64,000 bases of DNA from Camelus bactrianus (GCF_048773025.1 NC_133569.1:2356001-2420000); one strand, 5' to 3'. Positions 47,483-61,170 are shown, counted from the first letter of the stretch. Translations and numbers: made by a program. The notes: a model not told the origin generated them from the sequence alone.

Positions 47483-50400
47483 GTGTGTGTGAAATCCGTC
47501 GTTCACCTAGCTTTTTGGGAATACAAAGTTTCCCTTCAGTTGCAACTCCACTCCATACATATATATGGGGAGGTACTAGCTCCAACTATGTTTTACAGTG
47601 AAAACTGCAGGAACTTCAAACAGGCACTAGGAAACAGACCGATATACCAGAGTAAAAGTTTCTCCTGCAAACCGTTCCTTTTGTGCTAGATGAACGAACG
47701 TCTCTCCACATGCTCAGTTCTGAGAGATAAGTGTGTGTTAAAGCCGTCCTTCACCTAGCTTTTTGGGAACACAAAGTTTCTCTTCAGTTGAAAACTCCAC
47801 TCCATACATATATATGGGGAGGTACAAGCTCCAACTCGGTTTTACAGTGAAAACTGCAGGAACTTCAAACCGGCACTAGGAAACAGACCGAGAAACCAGA
47901 GTAATAGTTTCTCCTGCAACCCGTTCCCTTTGTGCTAGATGAACGAACGTCTCTCCACATGCTCAGTTCTGAGAGAAAAATGTGTGTGAAAGCCGACCTT
48001 CACCTAGCTTGTTGGGAACACAAAGTTTCTCTTCAGTTGCAAACTCCACTCCGTACATATATATGGGGAGGTACTAGCTCCAACTCGGTTTTACAGTGAA
48101 AACTGTAGGAACTTCATACCGGCACTAGGAAACAGACTGAGAAACCAGAGTAAAAGTTTCTCCTGCAACCCGTTCCATTTGTGCTAGATAAACGAACGTC
48201 TCTCCACATGCTCAGTTCTGAGAGATAAGTGTGTGTGAAAGCCGTCCTTCACTTAGCTTGTTGGGAACACAAAGTTTCTCTTCTGTTGAAAAATCCACAC
48301 CATACATATATATGGGGAGGTACTAGCTCCAACTCGGTTTTACAGTGAAAACTTCAGGAACTTCAAACCGGCACTAGGAAACAGACCGAGAAACCAGAGT
48401 AATAGTTTCTCCTGCAACCCGTTCCCTTTGTGCTAGATAAACGAACGTCTCTCCACATGCTCAGTTCTGAGAGATAAGTGTGTGTGAAAGCCGTCCTTCA
48501 CCTAGCTTGTTGGGAACACAAAGTTTCTCTTCATTTGTAAACTCCACTCCTTACATATATATAGGGAGGTACTAGCTCCAACTCGGTTTTACAGTGAAAA
48601 CTGCAGGAACTTCAAACCGGCACTAGGAAACAGACCGAGAAACCAGAATAATAATTTCTCCTGCAAACCGTTCCCTTTGTGCTAGATGAACGAACGTCTC
48701 TCCACATGCTCAGTTCTGACAGATAAGTGTGTGTGAAATCCGTCGTTCACCTAGCTTTTTGGGAATACAAAGTTTCCCTTCAGTTGCAACTCCACTCCAT
48801 ACATATATATGGGGAGGTACTAGCTCCAACTCGGTTTTACAGTGAAAACTGCAGGAACTTCAAACCGGCACTAGGAAACAGACCGAGAAACCAGAGAAAT
48901 AGTTTCTCCTGCAAACCGTTCCCTTTGTGCTAGATGAACGAACGTCTCTCCACATGCTCTTTTCTGAGAGATAATTGTGTGTGAAAGCCGTCCTTCACCT
49001 AGCTTGTTGGGAACACAAAGTTTCTCTTCAGCTGCAAATTCCACTCCATACATATATATGGGAAGGTACTAGCTCCAACTCGGTTTTATAGTGAAAACTG
49101 CAGGAACTTCAAACTGGAAGTAGGAAACAGACCGAGAAACCCGAGTAAAAGTTTCTCCTGCAACCCGTTCCCTTTGTGCTAGATGAACGAACGTCTCTCC
49201 ACATGCTCAGTTCTGAGAGATAAGTGTCTGTGAAAACAGTCCTTCACCTTCCTTGTTGGGAACACATAGTTTCTCTTCAGCTGTAAACTCCACTCCATAC
49301 ATATATATGGGGAGCTACTAGCTCCAACTCGGTTTTACAGTGAAAACTGCAGGAAAATCAAACCGGCACTTGGAAAAAGACCGAGAAACCAGAGTAAAAG
49401 TTTCCACTTCAACACGTTCCCTTTGTTCTAGATGAACGAACGTCTCTCCAAATGCTTAGTTCTGAGAGATAATTGTGTGTGAAAGCCGTCCTTCACCTAG
49501 CTTGTTGGGAACACAAAGTTTCTCTTCAGTTGCAATATCCACTCCATACATATATATGGGGAGCTACTAGCTCCATCACGGTTTTACAGTGAAATCTGCA
49601 GGAACTTCAAACCGGCACTAGGAAACAGACCGAGATACCAGAGTAAACGTTTCTCCTGCAAACCGTTCCCTTTGTGCTAGATGAATGAACGTCTCTCCAC
49701 ATGCTCAGTTCTGAGAGATAAGTGTGTGTGAAAGCCGTCCTTCACATAGCTTGTTGGGAACACAAAGTTTCTCATCAGTTCCAAACTCCACTCCATACAT
49801 ATATATGGGGAGGTACTAGCTCCAACTCGGTTTTATAGTGAAAACTGCAGGAAATTCAAACCGGCACTAGGAAACAGACCGAGAAACCAGAGTAAAAGTT
49901 TCTCCTGCAAACCGTTCCCTTTGTACTAGATGAACGAACGTCTCTATACATGCTCAGTTCTGAGAGATAAGTGTGTGTGAATGCCGTCCTTCACCTAGCT
50001 TGTTGGGAACACAAAGTTTCTCTTCAGTTGCAAACTCCAATCCATACATATATATGGGGAAGTACTAGCTCCAGCTCGGTTTTACAGTGAATACTGCAGG
50101 AACTTCAAACCGGCACTAGGAAACAGACCGAGATACCAGAGTAAAAGTTTCTCCTGCAAACCGTTCCATTTCTGCTAGATGAACGAACGTCTCTCCACAT
50201 GCTCAGTTCTGAGAGATAATTGTGTGTGAAAGCCGTCCTTCAACTAGCTTGTTGGGAACACAAAGTTTCTCTTCAGTTTCAAACTCCACTCCATACATAT
50301 ATATGGGGAGGTATTAGCTCCAACTAGGTTTTACAGAGAAAACTGCAGGAACATCAAACCGGCATTAGGAAACAGACTGTGAAACCAGAGTAAAAGTTTC

Positions 50401-50966
50401 TCCTGCAACACGTTCCCTTTGTTCTAGAAGAAAGAACGTCTCTCCACATGCTCAGTTCTGAGAGATAAATTTGTGTGAAAGCCGTCCTTCATCTAGCTTG
50501 TTGGGAACACAAAGTTTCTCTTCAGTTGCAAACTACATTCCATACATATATATGGGGAGGTACTAGCTCCAACTCGGTTTTACAGTGAAAACTGCAGTAA
50601 CTTCAAACCGGCTCTAGGAAACAGACCGAGAAACCAGAGAAAAAGTTTCCCCTGCAACCCGTTCCCTTTGTGCTAGATGAACGAACGTCTCTCCACATGC
50701 TCATTTCTGAGAGATAAGTGTGTGTGAAAGCCGTCCTTCAACTAGCCTGTTGGGAACACAAAGTTTCTCTTCATTTGTAAACTCCACTTCTTACATATAT
50801 ATAGGGAGGTACTAGCTCCAACACGGTTTTACAGTGAAAACTGCAGGAACTTCAAACCGGCACTAGGAAACAGACCGAGAAACCAGAGTAATAATTTCTC
50901 CTGCAAACCGTTCCCTTTGTGCTAGATGAACGAACGTCTCTCCACATGCTCAGTTCTGAGAGATAA
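47483..50966 (+). repeat. 12-mer HOR, 14-monomer variant with internal jump and monomer Y
   Basis: Order 1 2 3 4 12 1* Y 6 7 8 9 10 11 12. After monomer 4 (ACACCATAC, about 48227) the array jumps to 12 (CTTCATTTGTAAAC, about 48479). It then restarts with a monomer 1 that becomes consensus-like in its second half (48727-48974, ending CTCTTTTCTG), followed by Y, and rejoins at 6 (GTGTCTGTGAAAACAG, 49224). Net length is 3484 bp. Confidence 0.85.
48975..49223 (+). repeat. Monomer Y, first copy
   Basis: An odd monomer outside the 1-12 set. Marks are CAGCTGCAAATTCC, ATATGGGAAGG, TTTTATAGTG, CAAACTGGAAGTAGG and GAAACCCGAG. The same combination occurs once more, at 61420-61668. This copy lies directly before monomer 6; at the other site, monomer W lies between Y and 6. 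Confidence 0.88.
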
Positions 50967-51463
50967 GTGTGTGTGAAAGCCGTCGTTCACCTAGCTTTTT
51001 GGGAACACAAAGTTTCCCTTCAGTTGCAACTCCACTCCATACATATATATGGGGAGGTACTAGCTCCAACTATGTTTTACAGTGAAAACTGCAGGAACTT
51101 CAAACAGGCACTAGGAAACAGACCGATATACCAGACTAAAAGTTTCTCCTGCAAACCGTTCCTTTTGTGCTAGATGAACGAACGTCTCTCCACATGCTCA
51201 GTTCTGAGAGATAAGTGTGTGTTAAAGCCGTCCTTCACATAGCTTGTTGGGAACACAAAGTTTCTCTTCAGTTGAAAACTCCACTCCATACATATATATG
51301 GGGAGGTACAAGCTCCAACTCGGTTTTACAGTGAAAACTGCAGGAACTTCAAACCGGCACTAGGAAACAGACCGAGAAACCAGAGTAATAGTTTCTCCTG
51401 CAACCCGTTCCCTTTGTGCTAGATGAACGAACGTCTCTCCACATGCTCAGTTCTGAGAGAAAA

Positions 51464-52459
51464 ATGTGTGTGAAAGCCGACCTTCACCTAGCTTGTTGGG
51501 AACACAAAGTTTCTCTTCAGTTGCAAACTCCACTCCATACATATATATGGGGAGGTACTAGATCCAACTCGGTTTTACAGTGAAAACTGTAGGAACTTCA
51601 AACCGGCACTAGGAAACAGACTGAGAAACCAGAGTAAAAGTTTCTCCTGCAACCCGTTCCATTTGTGCTAGATAAACGAACGTCTCTCCACATGCTCAGT
51701 TCTGAGAGATAAGTGTGTGTGAAAGCCGTCCTTCACCTAGCTTGTTGGGAACACAAAGTTTCTCTTCAGTTGAAAACTCCACACCATACATATATATGGG
51801 GAGGTACTAGCTCCAACTCGGTTTTACAGTGAAAACTGCAGGAACTTCAAACCGGCACTAGGAAACAGACCGAGAAACCAGAGAAATAGTTTCTCCTGCA
51901 ACCCGTTCCCTTTGTGCTAGGTAAACGAACGTCTCTCCACATGCTCAGTTCTGAGAGATAAATGTGTGTGAAAGCCGTCCTTCACCTAGCTTGTTGGGAA
52001 CACAAAGTTTCTCTTCAGTTGCAAACTCCACTCCGTACATATATATGGGGATGTACTAGCTCCAACTCGGTTTTACAGTGAAAACTGCAGGAACTTCAAA
52101 CCGGCACTAGGAAACAGACTGAGAAACCAGAGTAAAAGTTTCTTCTGCAACCCGTTCCCTTTGTGCTAGATGAACGAACGTCTCTCCACATACTCAGTTC
52201 TGAGAGATAAGTGTCTGTGAAAACAGTCCTTCACCTTACTTGTTGGGAACACATAGTTTCTCTTCAGCTGTAAACTCCACTCCATACATATATATGGAGA
52301 GCTACTAGCTCCAACTCGGTTTTACAGTGAAAACTGCAGGAAAATCAAACCGGCACTTGGAAAAAGACCGAGAAACCAGAGTAAAAGTTTCCACTTCAAC
52401 ACGTTCCCTTTGTGCTAGATGAACGAACGTCTCTCCACATGCTCAGTTCTGAGAGAAAA
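51464..52459 (+). repeat. 996-bp tandem duplication of HOR monomers 3-6, copy 1
   Basis: Monomers 3 (GAGAGAAAAATG, CCGACC, CTGTAGG), 4 (CTCCACACC, GTGCTAGGTAAACG), 5 (CCGTAC, GGGGATGTAC, CTTCTGC, ACATACTCAG) and 6. Offsets to copy 2 are 996 bp throughout (51771 to 52767, 51921 to 52917, 51961 to 52957). The two copies differ by a few bases, such as CTCCATAC versus CTCCGTAC in monomer 3 and ACTGCAGG versus ACTTCAGG in monomer 4. Confidence 0.9.
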
Positions 52460-53455
52460 ATGTGTGTGAAAGCCGACCTTCACCTAGCTTGTTGGGAACA
52501 CAAAGTTTCTCTTCAGTTGCAAACTCCACTCCGTACATATATATGGGGAGGTACTAGATCCAACTCGGTTTTACAGTGAAAACTGTAGGAACTTCAAACC
52601 GGCACTAGGAAACAGACTGAGAAACCAGAGTAAAAGTTTCTCCTGCAACCCGTTCCATTTGTGCTAGATAAACGAACGTCTCTCCACATGCTCAGTACTG
52701 AGAGATAAGTGTGTGTGAAAGCCGTCCTTCACCTAGCTTGTTGGGAACACAAAGTTTCTCTTCAGTTGAAAACTCCACACCATACATATATATGGGGAGG
52801 TACTAGCTCCAACTCGGTTTTACAGTGAAAACTTCAGGAACTTCAAACCGGCACTAGGAAACAGACCGAGAATCCAGAGTAATAGTTTCTCCTGCAACCC
52901 GTTCCCTTTGTGCTAGGTAAACGAACGTCTCTCCACATGCTCAGTTCTGAGAGATAAATGTGTGTGAAAGCCGTCCTTCACCTAGCTTGTTGGGAACACA
53001 AAGTTTCTCTTCAGTTGCAAACTCCACTCCGTACATATATATGGGGATGTACTAGCTCCAACTCGGTTTTACAGTGAAAACTGCAGGAACTTCAAACCGG
53101 CACTAGGAAACAGACTGAGAAACCAGAGTAAAAGTTTCTTCTGCAACCCGTTCCCTTTGTGCTAGATGAACGAACGTCTCTCCACATACTCAGTTCTGAG
53201 AGATAAGTGTCTGTGAAAACAGTCCTTCACCTTCCTTGTTGGGAACACATAGTTTCTCTTCAGCTGTAAACTCCACTCCATACATATATATGGAGAGCTA
53301 CTAGCTCCAAAACGGTTTTACAGTGAAAACTGCAGGAAAATCAAACCGGCACTTGGAAAAAGACCGAGAAACCAGAGTAAAAGTTTCCACTTCAACACGT
53401 TCCCTTTGTTGTAGATGAACGAACGTCTCTCCAAATGCTCAGTTCTGAGAGATAA
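52460..53455 (+). repeat. 996-bp tandem duplication of HOR monomers 3-6, copy 2
   Basis: Second copy. Its monomer 6 ends TTTGTTGTAGATG with CCAAATGCTCAG, the usual entrance to monomer 7. Copy 1 ends TTTGTGCTAGATG with CCACATGCTCAG, the usual entrance to monomer 3. The exchange therefore took place in the last part of monomer 6 (about 52403-52445). Confidence 0.9.
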
Positions 53456-54948
53456 TTGTGTATGAAAGCCGTCCTTCAGCTAGCTTGTTGGGAACACAAA
53501 GTTTCTCTTCAGTTGCAATTTCCACTCCATACATATACATGGGGAGCTACTAGCTCCATCACGGTTTTACAGTGAAATCTGCAGGAACTTCAAACCGGCA
53601 CTAGGAAACAGACCGAGATACCAGAGTAAACGTTTATCCTGCAAACCGTTCCCTTTGTGCTAGATGAACGATCGTCTCTCCACATGCTCAGTTCTGAGAA
53701 GTAAGTGTGTGTGAAAGCCGTCCTTCATATAGCTTGTGGGAACACAAAGTTTCTCTTCAGTTCCAAACTCCACTCCATACATATATATGGGGAGGTACTA
53801 GCTCCAACTCGGTTTTACAGTGAAAACTGCAGGAAATTCAAACCGGCACTAGGAAACAGACCGAGAAACCAGAGTAAAAGTTTCTCCTGCAAACCGTTCC
53901 CTTTGTGCTAGATGAACGAACGTCTCTATACATGCTCAGTTCTGAGAGATAAGTGTGTGTGAATGCCGTCCTTCACCTAGCTTGTTGGGAACACAAAGCT
54001 TCTCTTCAGTTGCAAACTCCACTCCATACATATATATGGGGAAGTACTAGCTCCAGCTCGGTTTTACAGTGAATACTGCAGGAACTTCTAACCGGCACTA
54101 GGAAACAGACTGAGATACCAGAGTAAATGTTTCTCCTGCAAACCGTTCCATTTCTGCTAGATGAACGAACGTCTCTCCACATGCCTAGTTCTGAGAGATA
54201 ATTGTGTGTGAAAGCCGTCCTTCAACTAGCTTGTTGGGAACACAAAGTTTCTCTTCAGTTTCAAACTCCACTCCATACATATATATGGGGAGGTATTAGC
54301 TCCAACTAGGTTTTACAGAGAAAACTGCAGGAACATCAAACCGGCAGTAGGAAACAGACTGATAAACCAGAGTAAAAGTTCCTCCTGCAACCCGTTCCCT
54401 TTGTTCTAGAAGAAAGAACGTCTCTCCACATGCTCAGTTCTGAGAGATAAATTTGTGTGAAAGCCGTCCTTCATCTAGCTTGTTGGGAACACAAAGTTTC
54501 TCTTCAGTTGCCAACTACATTCCATACATATATATGGGGAGGTACTAGCTCCAACTCGGTTTTACAGTGAAAACTGCAGTAACTTCAAACCGGCTCTAGG
54601 AAACAGACCGAGAAACCAGAGAAAAAGTTTCCCCTGCAACCCGTTCCCTTTGTGCTAGATGAACGAATGTCTCTCCACATGCTCATTTCTGAGAGATAAG
54701 TGTGTGTGAAAGCCGTCCTTCAACTAGCTTGTTGGGAACACAAAGTTTCTCTTCATTTGTAAACTCCACTCCTTACATATATATAGGGAGGTACTAGCTC
54801 CAACTCGGTTTTACAGTGAAAACTGCAGGAACTTCAAACCGGCACTAGGAAACAGACCGAGAAACCAGAGTAATAATTTCTCCTGCAAACCGTTCCCTTT
54901 GTGCTAGATGAACGAACGTCTCTCCACATGCTCAGTTCTGAGAGATAA

Positions 54949-56939
54949 GTGTGTGTGAAAGCCGTCGTTCACCTAGCTTTTTGGGAACACAAAGTTTCCC
55001 TTCAGTTGCAACTCCACTCCATACATATATATGGGGAGGTACTAGCTCCAACTATGTTTTACAGTGAAAACTGCAGGAACTTCAAACAGGCACTAGGAAA
55101 CAGACCGATATACCAGAGTTAAAGTTTCTCCTGCAAACCGTTCCTTTTGTGCTAGATGAACGAACGTCTCTCCACATGCTCAGTTCTGAGAGATAAGTGT
55201 GTGTTAAAGCCGTCCTTCACATAGCTTGTTGGGAACACAAAGTTTCTCTTCAGTTGAAAACTCCAATCCATACATATATATGGGGAGGTACAAGATCCAA
55301 CTCGGTTTTACAGTGAAAACTGCAGGAACTTCAAACCGGCACTAGGAAACAGACCGAGAAACCAGAGTAATAGTTTCTCCTGCAACCCGTTCCCTTTGTG
55401 ATAGATGAACGAACGTCTCTCCACATGCTCAGTTCTGAGAGAAAAATGTGTGTGAAAGCCGACCTTCACCTAGCTTGTTGGGAACACAAAGTTTCTCTTC
55501 AGTTGCAAACCCCACTCCGTACATATATATGGGGAGGTACTAGATCCAACTCGGTTTTACAGTGAAAACTGTAGGAACTTCAAACCGGCACTAGGAAACA
55601 GACTGAGAAACCAGAGTAAAAGTTTCTCCTGCAACCCGTTCCATTTGTGCTAGATAAACGAACGTCTCTCCACATGCTCAGTTCTGAGAGATAAGTGTGT
55701 GTGAAAGCCGTCCTTCACCTAGCTTGTTGGGAACACAAAGTTTCTCTTCAGTTGAAAACTCCACACCATACATATATATGGGGAGGTACTAGCTCCAACT
55801 CGGTTTTACAGTGAAAACTTCAGGAACTTCAAACCGGCACTAGGAAACAGACCGAGAAACCAGAGTAATAGTTTCTCCTGCAACCCGTTCCCTTTGTGCT
55901 AGATAAACGAACGTCTCTCCACATGCTCAGTTCTGAGAGATAAATGTGTGTGAAAGCCGTCCTTCACCTAGCTTGTTGGGAACACAAAGTTTCTCTTCAG
56001 TTGCAAACTCCACTCCGTACATATATATGGGGATGTACTAGCTCCAACTCGGTTTTACTGTGAAAACTGCAGGAACTTCAAACCGGCACTAGGAAACAGA
56101 CTGAGAAACCAGAGTAAAAGTTTCTTCTGCAACCCGTTCCCTTTGTGCTAGATGAACGAACGTCTCTCCACATACTCAGTTCTGAGAGATAAGTGTCTGT
56201 GAAAACAGTCCTTCACCTTCCTTGTTGGGAACACATAGTTTCTCTTCAGCTGTAAACTCCACTCCATACATATATATGGAGAGCTACTAGCTCCAACTCG
56301 GTTTTACAGTGAAAACTGCAGGAAAATCAAACCGGCACTTGGAAAAAGACCGAGAAACCAGAGTAAAAGTTTCCACTTCAACACGTTCCCTTTGTTCTAG
56401 ATGAACGAACGTCTCTCCACATGCTCAGTTCTGAGAGATAAGTGTGTGTGAAAGCCGTCCTTCATTTAGCTTGTTGGGAACACAAAGTTTCTTTTCAGTT
56501 GCAAACTACATTCCATACATATATATGGGGAGGTACTAGCTCCAACTCGGTTTTACAGTGAAAACTGCAGTAACTTCAAACCGGCTCTAGGAAACAGACC
56601 GAGAAACCAGAGAAAAAGTTTCCCCTGCAACCCGTTCCCTTTGTGCTAGATGAACGAACGTCTCTCCACATGCTCATTTCTGAGAGATAAGTGTGTGTGA
56701 AAGCCGTCCTTCAACAAGCTTGTTGGGAACACAAAGTTTCTCTTCATTTGTAAACTCCACTTCTTACATATATATAGGGAGGTACTAGCTCCAACTCGGT
56801 TTTACAGTGAAAACTGCAGGAACTTCAAACCGGCACTAGGAAACAGACCGAGAAACCAGAGTAATAATTTCTCCTGCAAACCGTTCCCTTTGTGCTAGAT
56901 GAACGAACGTCTCTCCACATGCTCAGTTCTGAGAGATAA
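54949..56939 (+). repeat. 12-mer HOR, 8-monomer copy lacking monomers 7-10
   Basis: Order 1 2 3 4 5 6 11 12, 1991 bp. Monomer 6 ends TTGTTCTAGATGAACG with CCACATGCTCAG and passes directly to an 11 that begins AAGTGTGTGTG rather than AAATTTGTGTG. This places the deletion join between about 56396 and 56480. Confidence 0.9.
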
Positions 56940-59927
56940 GTGTGTGTGAAAGCCGTCGTTCACCTAGCTTTTTGGGAACACAAAGTTTCCCTTCAGTTGC
57001 AACTCCACTCCATACATATATATGGGGAGGAACTAGCTCCAACTATGTTTTACAGTGAAAACTGCAGGAACTTCAAACAGGCACTAGGAAACAGACCGAT
57101 ATACCAGAGTAAAAGTTTCTCCTGCAAACCGTTCCTTTTGAGCTAGATGAACGAACGTCTCTCCACATGCTCAGTTCTGAGAGATAAGTGTGTGTTAAAG
57201 CCGTCTTTCACATAGCTTGTTGGGAACACAAAGTTTCTCTTCAGTTGAAAACTCCACTTCATACATATATATGGGGAGGTACAAGCTCCAACTCGGTTTT
57301 ACAGTGAAAACTGCAGGAACTTCAAACCGGCACTAGGAAACAGACCGAGAAACCAGAGTAATAGTTTCTCCTGCAACCCGTTCCCTTTGTGATAGATGAA
57401 CGAACGTCTCTCCACATGCTCAGTTCTGAGAGAAAAATGTGTGTGAAAGCCGACCTTCACCTAGCTTGTTGGGAACACAAAGTTTCTCTTCAGTTGCAAA
57501 CTCCACTCCGTACATATATATGGGGAGGTACTAGATCCAACTCGGTTTTACAGTGAAAACTGTAGGAACTTCAAACCGGCACTAGGAAACAGACTGAGAA
57601 ACCAGAGTAAAAGTTTCTCCTGCAACCCGTTCCATTTGTGCTAGATAAACGAACGTCTCTCCACATGCTCAGTTCTGAGAGATAAGTGTGTGTGAAAGCC
57701 GTCCTTCACCTAGCTTGTTGGGAACACAAAGTTTCTCTTCAGTTGAAAACTCCACACCATACATATATATGGGGAGGTACTAGCTCCAACTCGGTTTTAC
57801 AGTGAAAACTTCAGGAACTTCAAACCGGCACTAGGAAACACACCGAGAAACCAGAGTAATAGTTTCTCCTGCAACCCGTTCCCTTTGTGCTAGGTAAACG
57901 AACGTCTCTCCACATGCTCAGTTCTGAGAGATAAATGTGTGTGAAAGCCGTCCTTCACCTAGCTTGTTGGGAACACAAAGTTTCTCTTCAGTTGCAAACT
58001 CCACTCCGTACATATATATGGGGATGTACTAGCTCCAACTCGGTTTTACAGTGAAAACTGCAGGAACTTCAAACCGGCACTAGGAAACAGACTGAGAAAC
58101 CAGAGTAAAAGTTTCTTCTGCAACCCGTTCCCTTTGTGCTAGATGAACGAACGTCTCTCCACATACTCAGTTCTGAGAGATAAGTGTCTGTGAAAACAGT
58201 ACTTCACCTTCCTTGTTGGGAACACATAGTTTCTCTTCAGCTGTAAACTCCACTCCATACATATATATGGAGAGCTACTAGCTCCAACTCGGTTTTACAG
58301 TGAAAACTGCAGGAAAATCAAACCGGCACTTGGAAAAAGACCGAGAAACCAGAGTAAAAGTTTCCACTTCAACACGTTCCCTTTGTTGTAGATGAACGAA
58401 CGTCTCTCCAAATGCTCAGTTCTGAGAGATAATTGTGTATGAAAGCCGTCCTTCACCTAGCTTGTTGGGAACACAAAGTTTCTCTTCAGTTGCAATTTCC
58501 ACTCCATACATATACATGGGGAGCTACTAGCTCCATCACGGTTTTACAGTGAAATCTGCAGGAACTTCAAACCGGCACTAGGAAACAGACCGAGATAACA
58601 GAGTAAACGTTTCTCCTGCAAACCGTTCCCTTTTTTGCTAGATGAACGATCGTCTCTCCACATGCTCAGTTCTGAGAGGTAAGTGTGTGTGAAAGCCGTC
58701 CTTCACATAGCTTGTTGGGAACACAAAGTTTCTCTTCAGTTTCAAACTCCACTCCATACATATATATGGGGAGGTACTAGCTCCAACTCGGTTTTACAGT
58801 GAAAACTGCAGGAAATTCAAACCGGCACTAGGAAACAGACCGAGAAACCAGAGTAAAAGTTTCTCCTGCAAACCGTTCCCTTTGTGCTAGATGAACGAAC
58901 GTCTCTATACATGCTCAGTTCTGAGAGATAAGTGTGTGTGAATGCTGTCCTTCACCTAGCTTTTTGGGAACACAAAGCTTCTCTTCAGTTGCAAACTCCA
59001 CTCCATACATATATATGGGGAAGTACTAGCTCCAGCTCGGTTTTACAGTGAATACTGCAGGAACTTCAAACCGGCACTAGGAAACAGACTGAGATACCAG
59101 AGTAAATGTTTCTCCTGCAAACCGTTCCATTTCTGCTAGATGAATGAACGTCTCTCCACATGCTCAGTTCTGAGAGATAATTGTGTGTGAAAGCCGTCCT
59201 TCAACTAGCTTGTTGGGAACACAAAGTTTCTCTTCAGTTTCAAACTCCACTCCATACATATATATGGGGAGGTATTAGCTCCAAGTAGGTTTTACAGAGA
59301 AAACTGCAGGAACATCAAACCGGCAGTAGGAAACAGACTGAGAAACCAGAGTAAAAGTTTCTCCTGCAACCCGTTCCCTTTGTTCTAGAAGAAAGAACGT
59401 CTCTCCACATGCTCAGTTCTGAGAGATAAATTTGTGTGAAAGCCGTCCTTCATCTAGCTTGTTGGGAACACAAAGTTTCTCTTCAGTTGCCAACTACATT
59501 CCATACATATATATGGGGAGATACTAGCTCCAACTCGGTTTTACAGTGAAAACTGCAGTAACTTCAAACCGGCTCTAGGAAACAGACCGAGAAACCAGAG
59601 AAAAAGTTTCCCCTGCAACCCGTTCCCTTTGTGCTAGATGAACGAACGTCTCTCCACATGCTCATTTCTGAGAGATAAGTGTGTGTGAAAGCCGTCCTTC
59701 AACTAGCTTGTTGGGAACACAAAGTTTCTCTTCATTTGTAAACTCCAATCCTTACATATATATAGGGAGGTACTAGCTCCAACTCGGTTTTACAGTGAAA
59801 ACTGCAGGAACTTCAAACCGGCACTAGGAAACAGACCGAGAAACCAGAGTAATAATTTCTCCTGCAAACCGTTCCCTTTGTGCTAGATGAACGAACGTCT
59901 CTCCACATGCTCAGTTCTGAGAGATAA
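56940..59927 (+). repeat. Complete 12-monomer higher-order repeat (reference copy)
   Basis: The only uninterrupted 1-12 copy, 2988 bp (12 x 249). Marks: 1 GTCGTTC, CTTTTTGGG, CTATGTTTT, GATATACC; 2 GTTAAAGCC, TTGAAAACTCC; 3 GAGAAAAATG, CCGACC, CTGTAGG, TAGATAAACG; 4 CTCCACACC, CTTCAGG; 5 AAATGTGTG, GGGGATGTAC, CTTCTGC; 6 GTGTCTGTGAAAACAG, GGAAAATC, CCACTTCAACACG; 7 TTGCAATTTCC, CTCCATCACGG, GTGAAATCTGC; 8 TCACATAGC, CTATACATG; 9 AAGCTTCTC, CCAGCTCGG, GAATACTGC; 10 TTTCAAACTCC, AGGTTTTACAGAG, GCAGTAGG; 11 CCAACTACATTCC, GCAGTAAC, GGCTCTAGG; 12 CTTCATTTGTAAAC, TATATATAGGG, AATAATTTC. The next copy starts 2988 bp later with the same monomer 1. Confidence 0.92.
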
Positions 59928-61170
59928 GTGTGTGTGAAAGCCGTCGTTCACCTAGCTTTTTGGGAACACAAAGTTTCCCTTCAGTTGCAACTCCACTCCA
60001 TACATATATATGGGGAGGTACTAGCTCCAACTATGTTTTACAGTGAAAACTGCAGGAACTTGAAACAGGCACTAGGAAACAGACCGATATACCAGAGTAA
60101 AAGTTTCTCCTGCAAACCTTTCCTTTTGTGCTAGATGAACGAACGTCTCTCCACATGCTCAGTTCTGAGAGATAAGTGTGTGTTAAAGCCGTCCTTCACA
60201 TAGCTTGTTGGGAACACAAAGTTTCTCTTCAGTTGAAAACTCCACTCCATACATATATATGGGGAGGTACAAGATCCAACTCGGTTTTACAGTGAAAACT
60301 GCAGGAACTTCAAACCGGCACTAGGAAACAGACCGAGAAACCAGAGTAATAGTTTCTCCTGCAACCCGTTCCCTTTGTGATAGATGAACGAACGTCTCTC
60401 CACATGCTCAGTTCTGAGAGAAAAATGTGTGTGAAAGCCGACCTTCACCTAGCTTGTTGGGAACACAAAGTTTCTCTTCAGTTGCAAACTCCACTCCGTA
60501 CATATATATGGGGAGGTACTAGCTCCAACTCGGTTTTACAGTGAAAACTGTAGGAACTTCAAACCGGCACTAGGAAACAGACTGAGAAACCAGAGTAAAA
60601 GTTTCTCCTGCAACCCGTTCAATTTGTGCTAATAAACGAACGTCTCTCCACATGCTCAGTTCTGAGAGATAAGTGTGTGTGAAAGCCGTCCTTCACCTAG
60701 CTTGTTGGGAACACAAAGTTTCTCTTCAGTTGAAAACTCCACACCATACATATATATGGGGAGGTAGTAGCTCCAACTCGGTTTTACAGGGAAAACTTCA
60801 GGAAATTCAAACCGGCACTAGGAAACAGACCGAGAAACCAGAGTAATAGTTTCTCCTGCAACCCGTTCCCTTTGTGCTAGATAAACGAACGTCTCTCCAC
60901 ATGCTCAGTTCTGAGAGATAAATGTGTGTGAAAGCCGTCCTTCACCTAGCTTGTTGGGAACACAAAGTTTCTCTTCAGTTGCAAACTCCACTCCGTACAT
61001 ATATATGGGGATGTACTAGCTCCAACTCGGTTTTACAGTGAAAACTGCAGGAACTTCAAACCGGCACTAGGAAACAAACTGAGAAACCAGAGTAAAAGTT
61101 TATTCTGCAACCCGTTCCCTTTGTGCTAGATGAACGAACGTCTTTCCACATGCTCAGTTCTGAGAGATAA

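Larger units (their letters stand above)
50967..54948 (+). repeat. 12-mer HOR, 16-monomer copy with monomers 3-6 duplicated
   Basis: Order 1 2 3 4 5 6 3 4 5 6 7 8 9 10 11 12, 3982 bp. The duplication is described separately. Monomer 1 here reads GAAAGCCGTCGTTC and GGGAACAC, unlike GAAATCCGTCGTTC and GGGAATAC in the copies at 35541-48727. This separates an older and a younger subfamily of the HOR. Confidence 0.88.
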
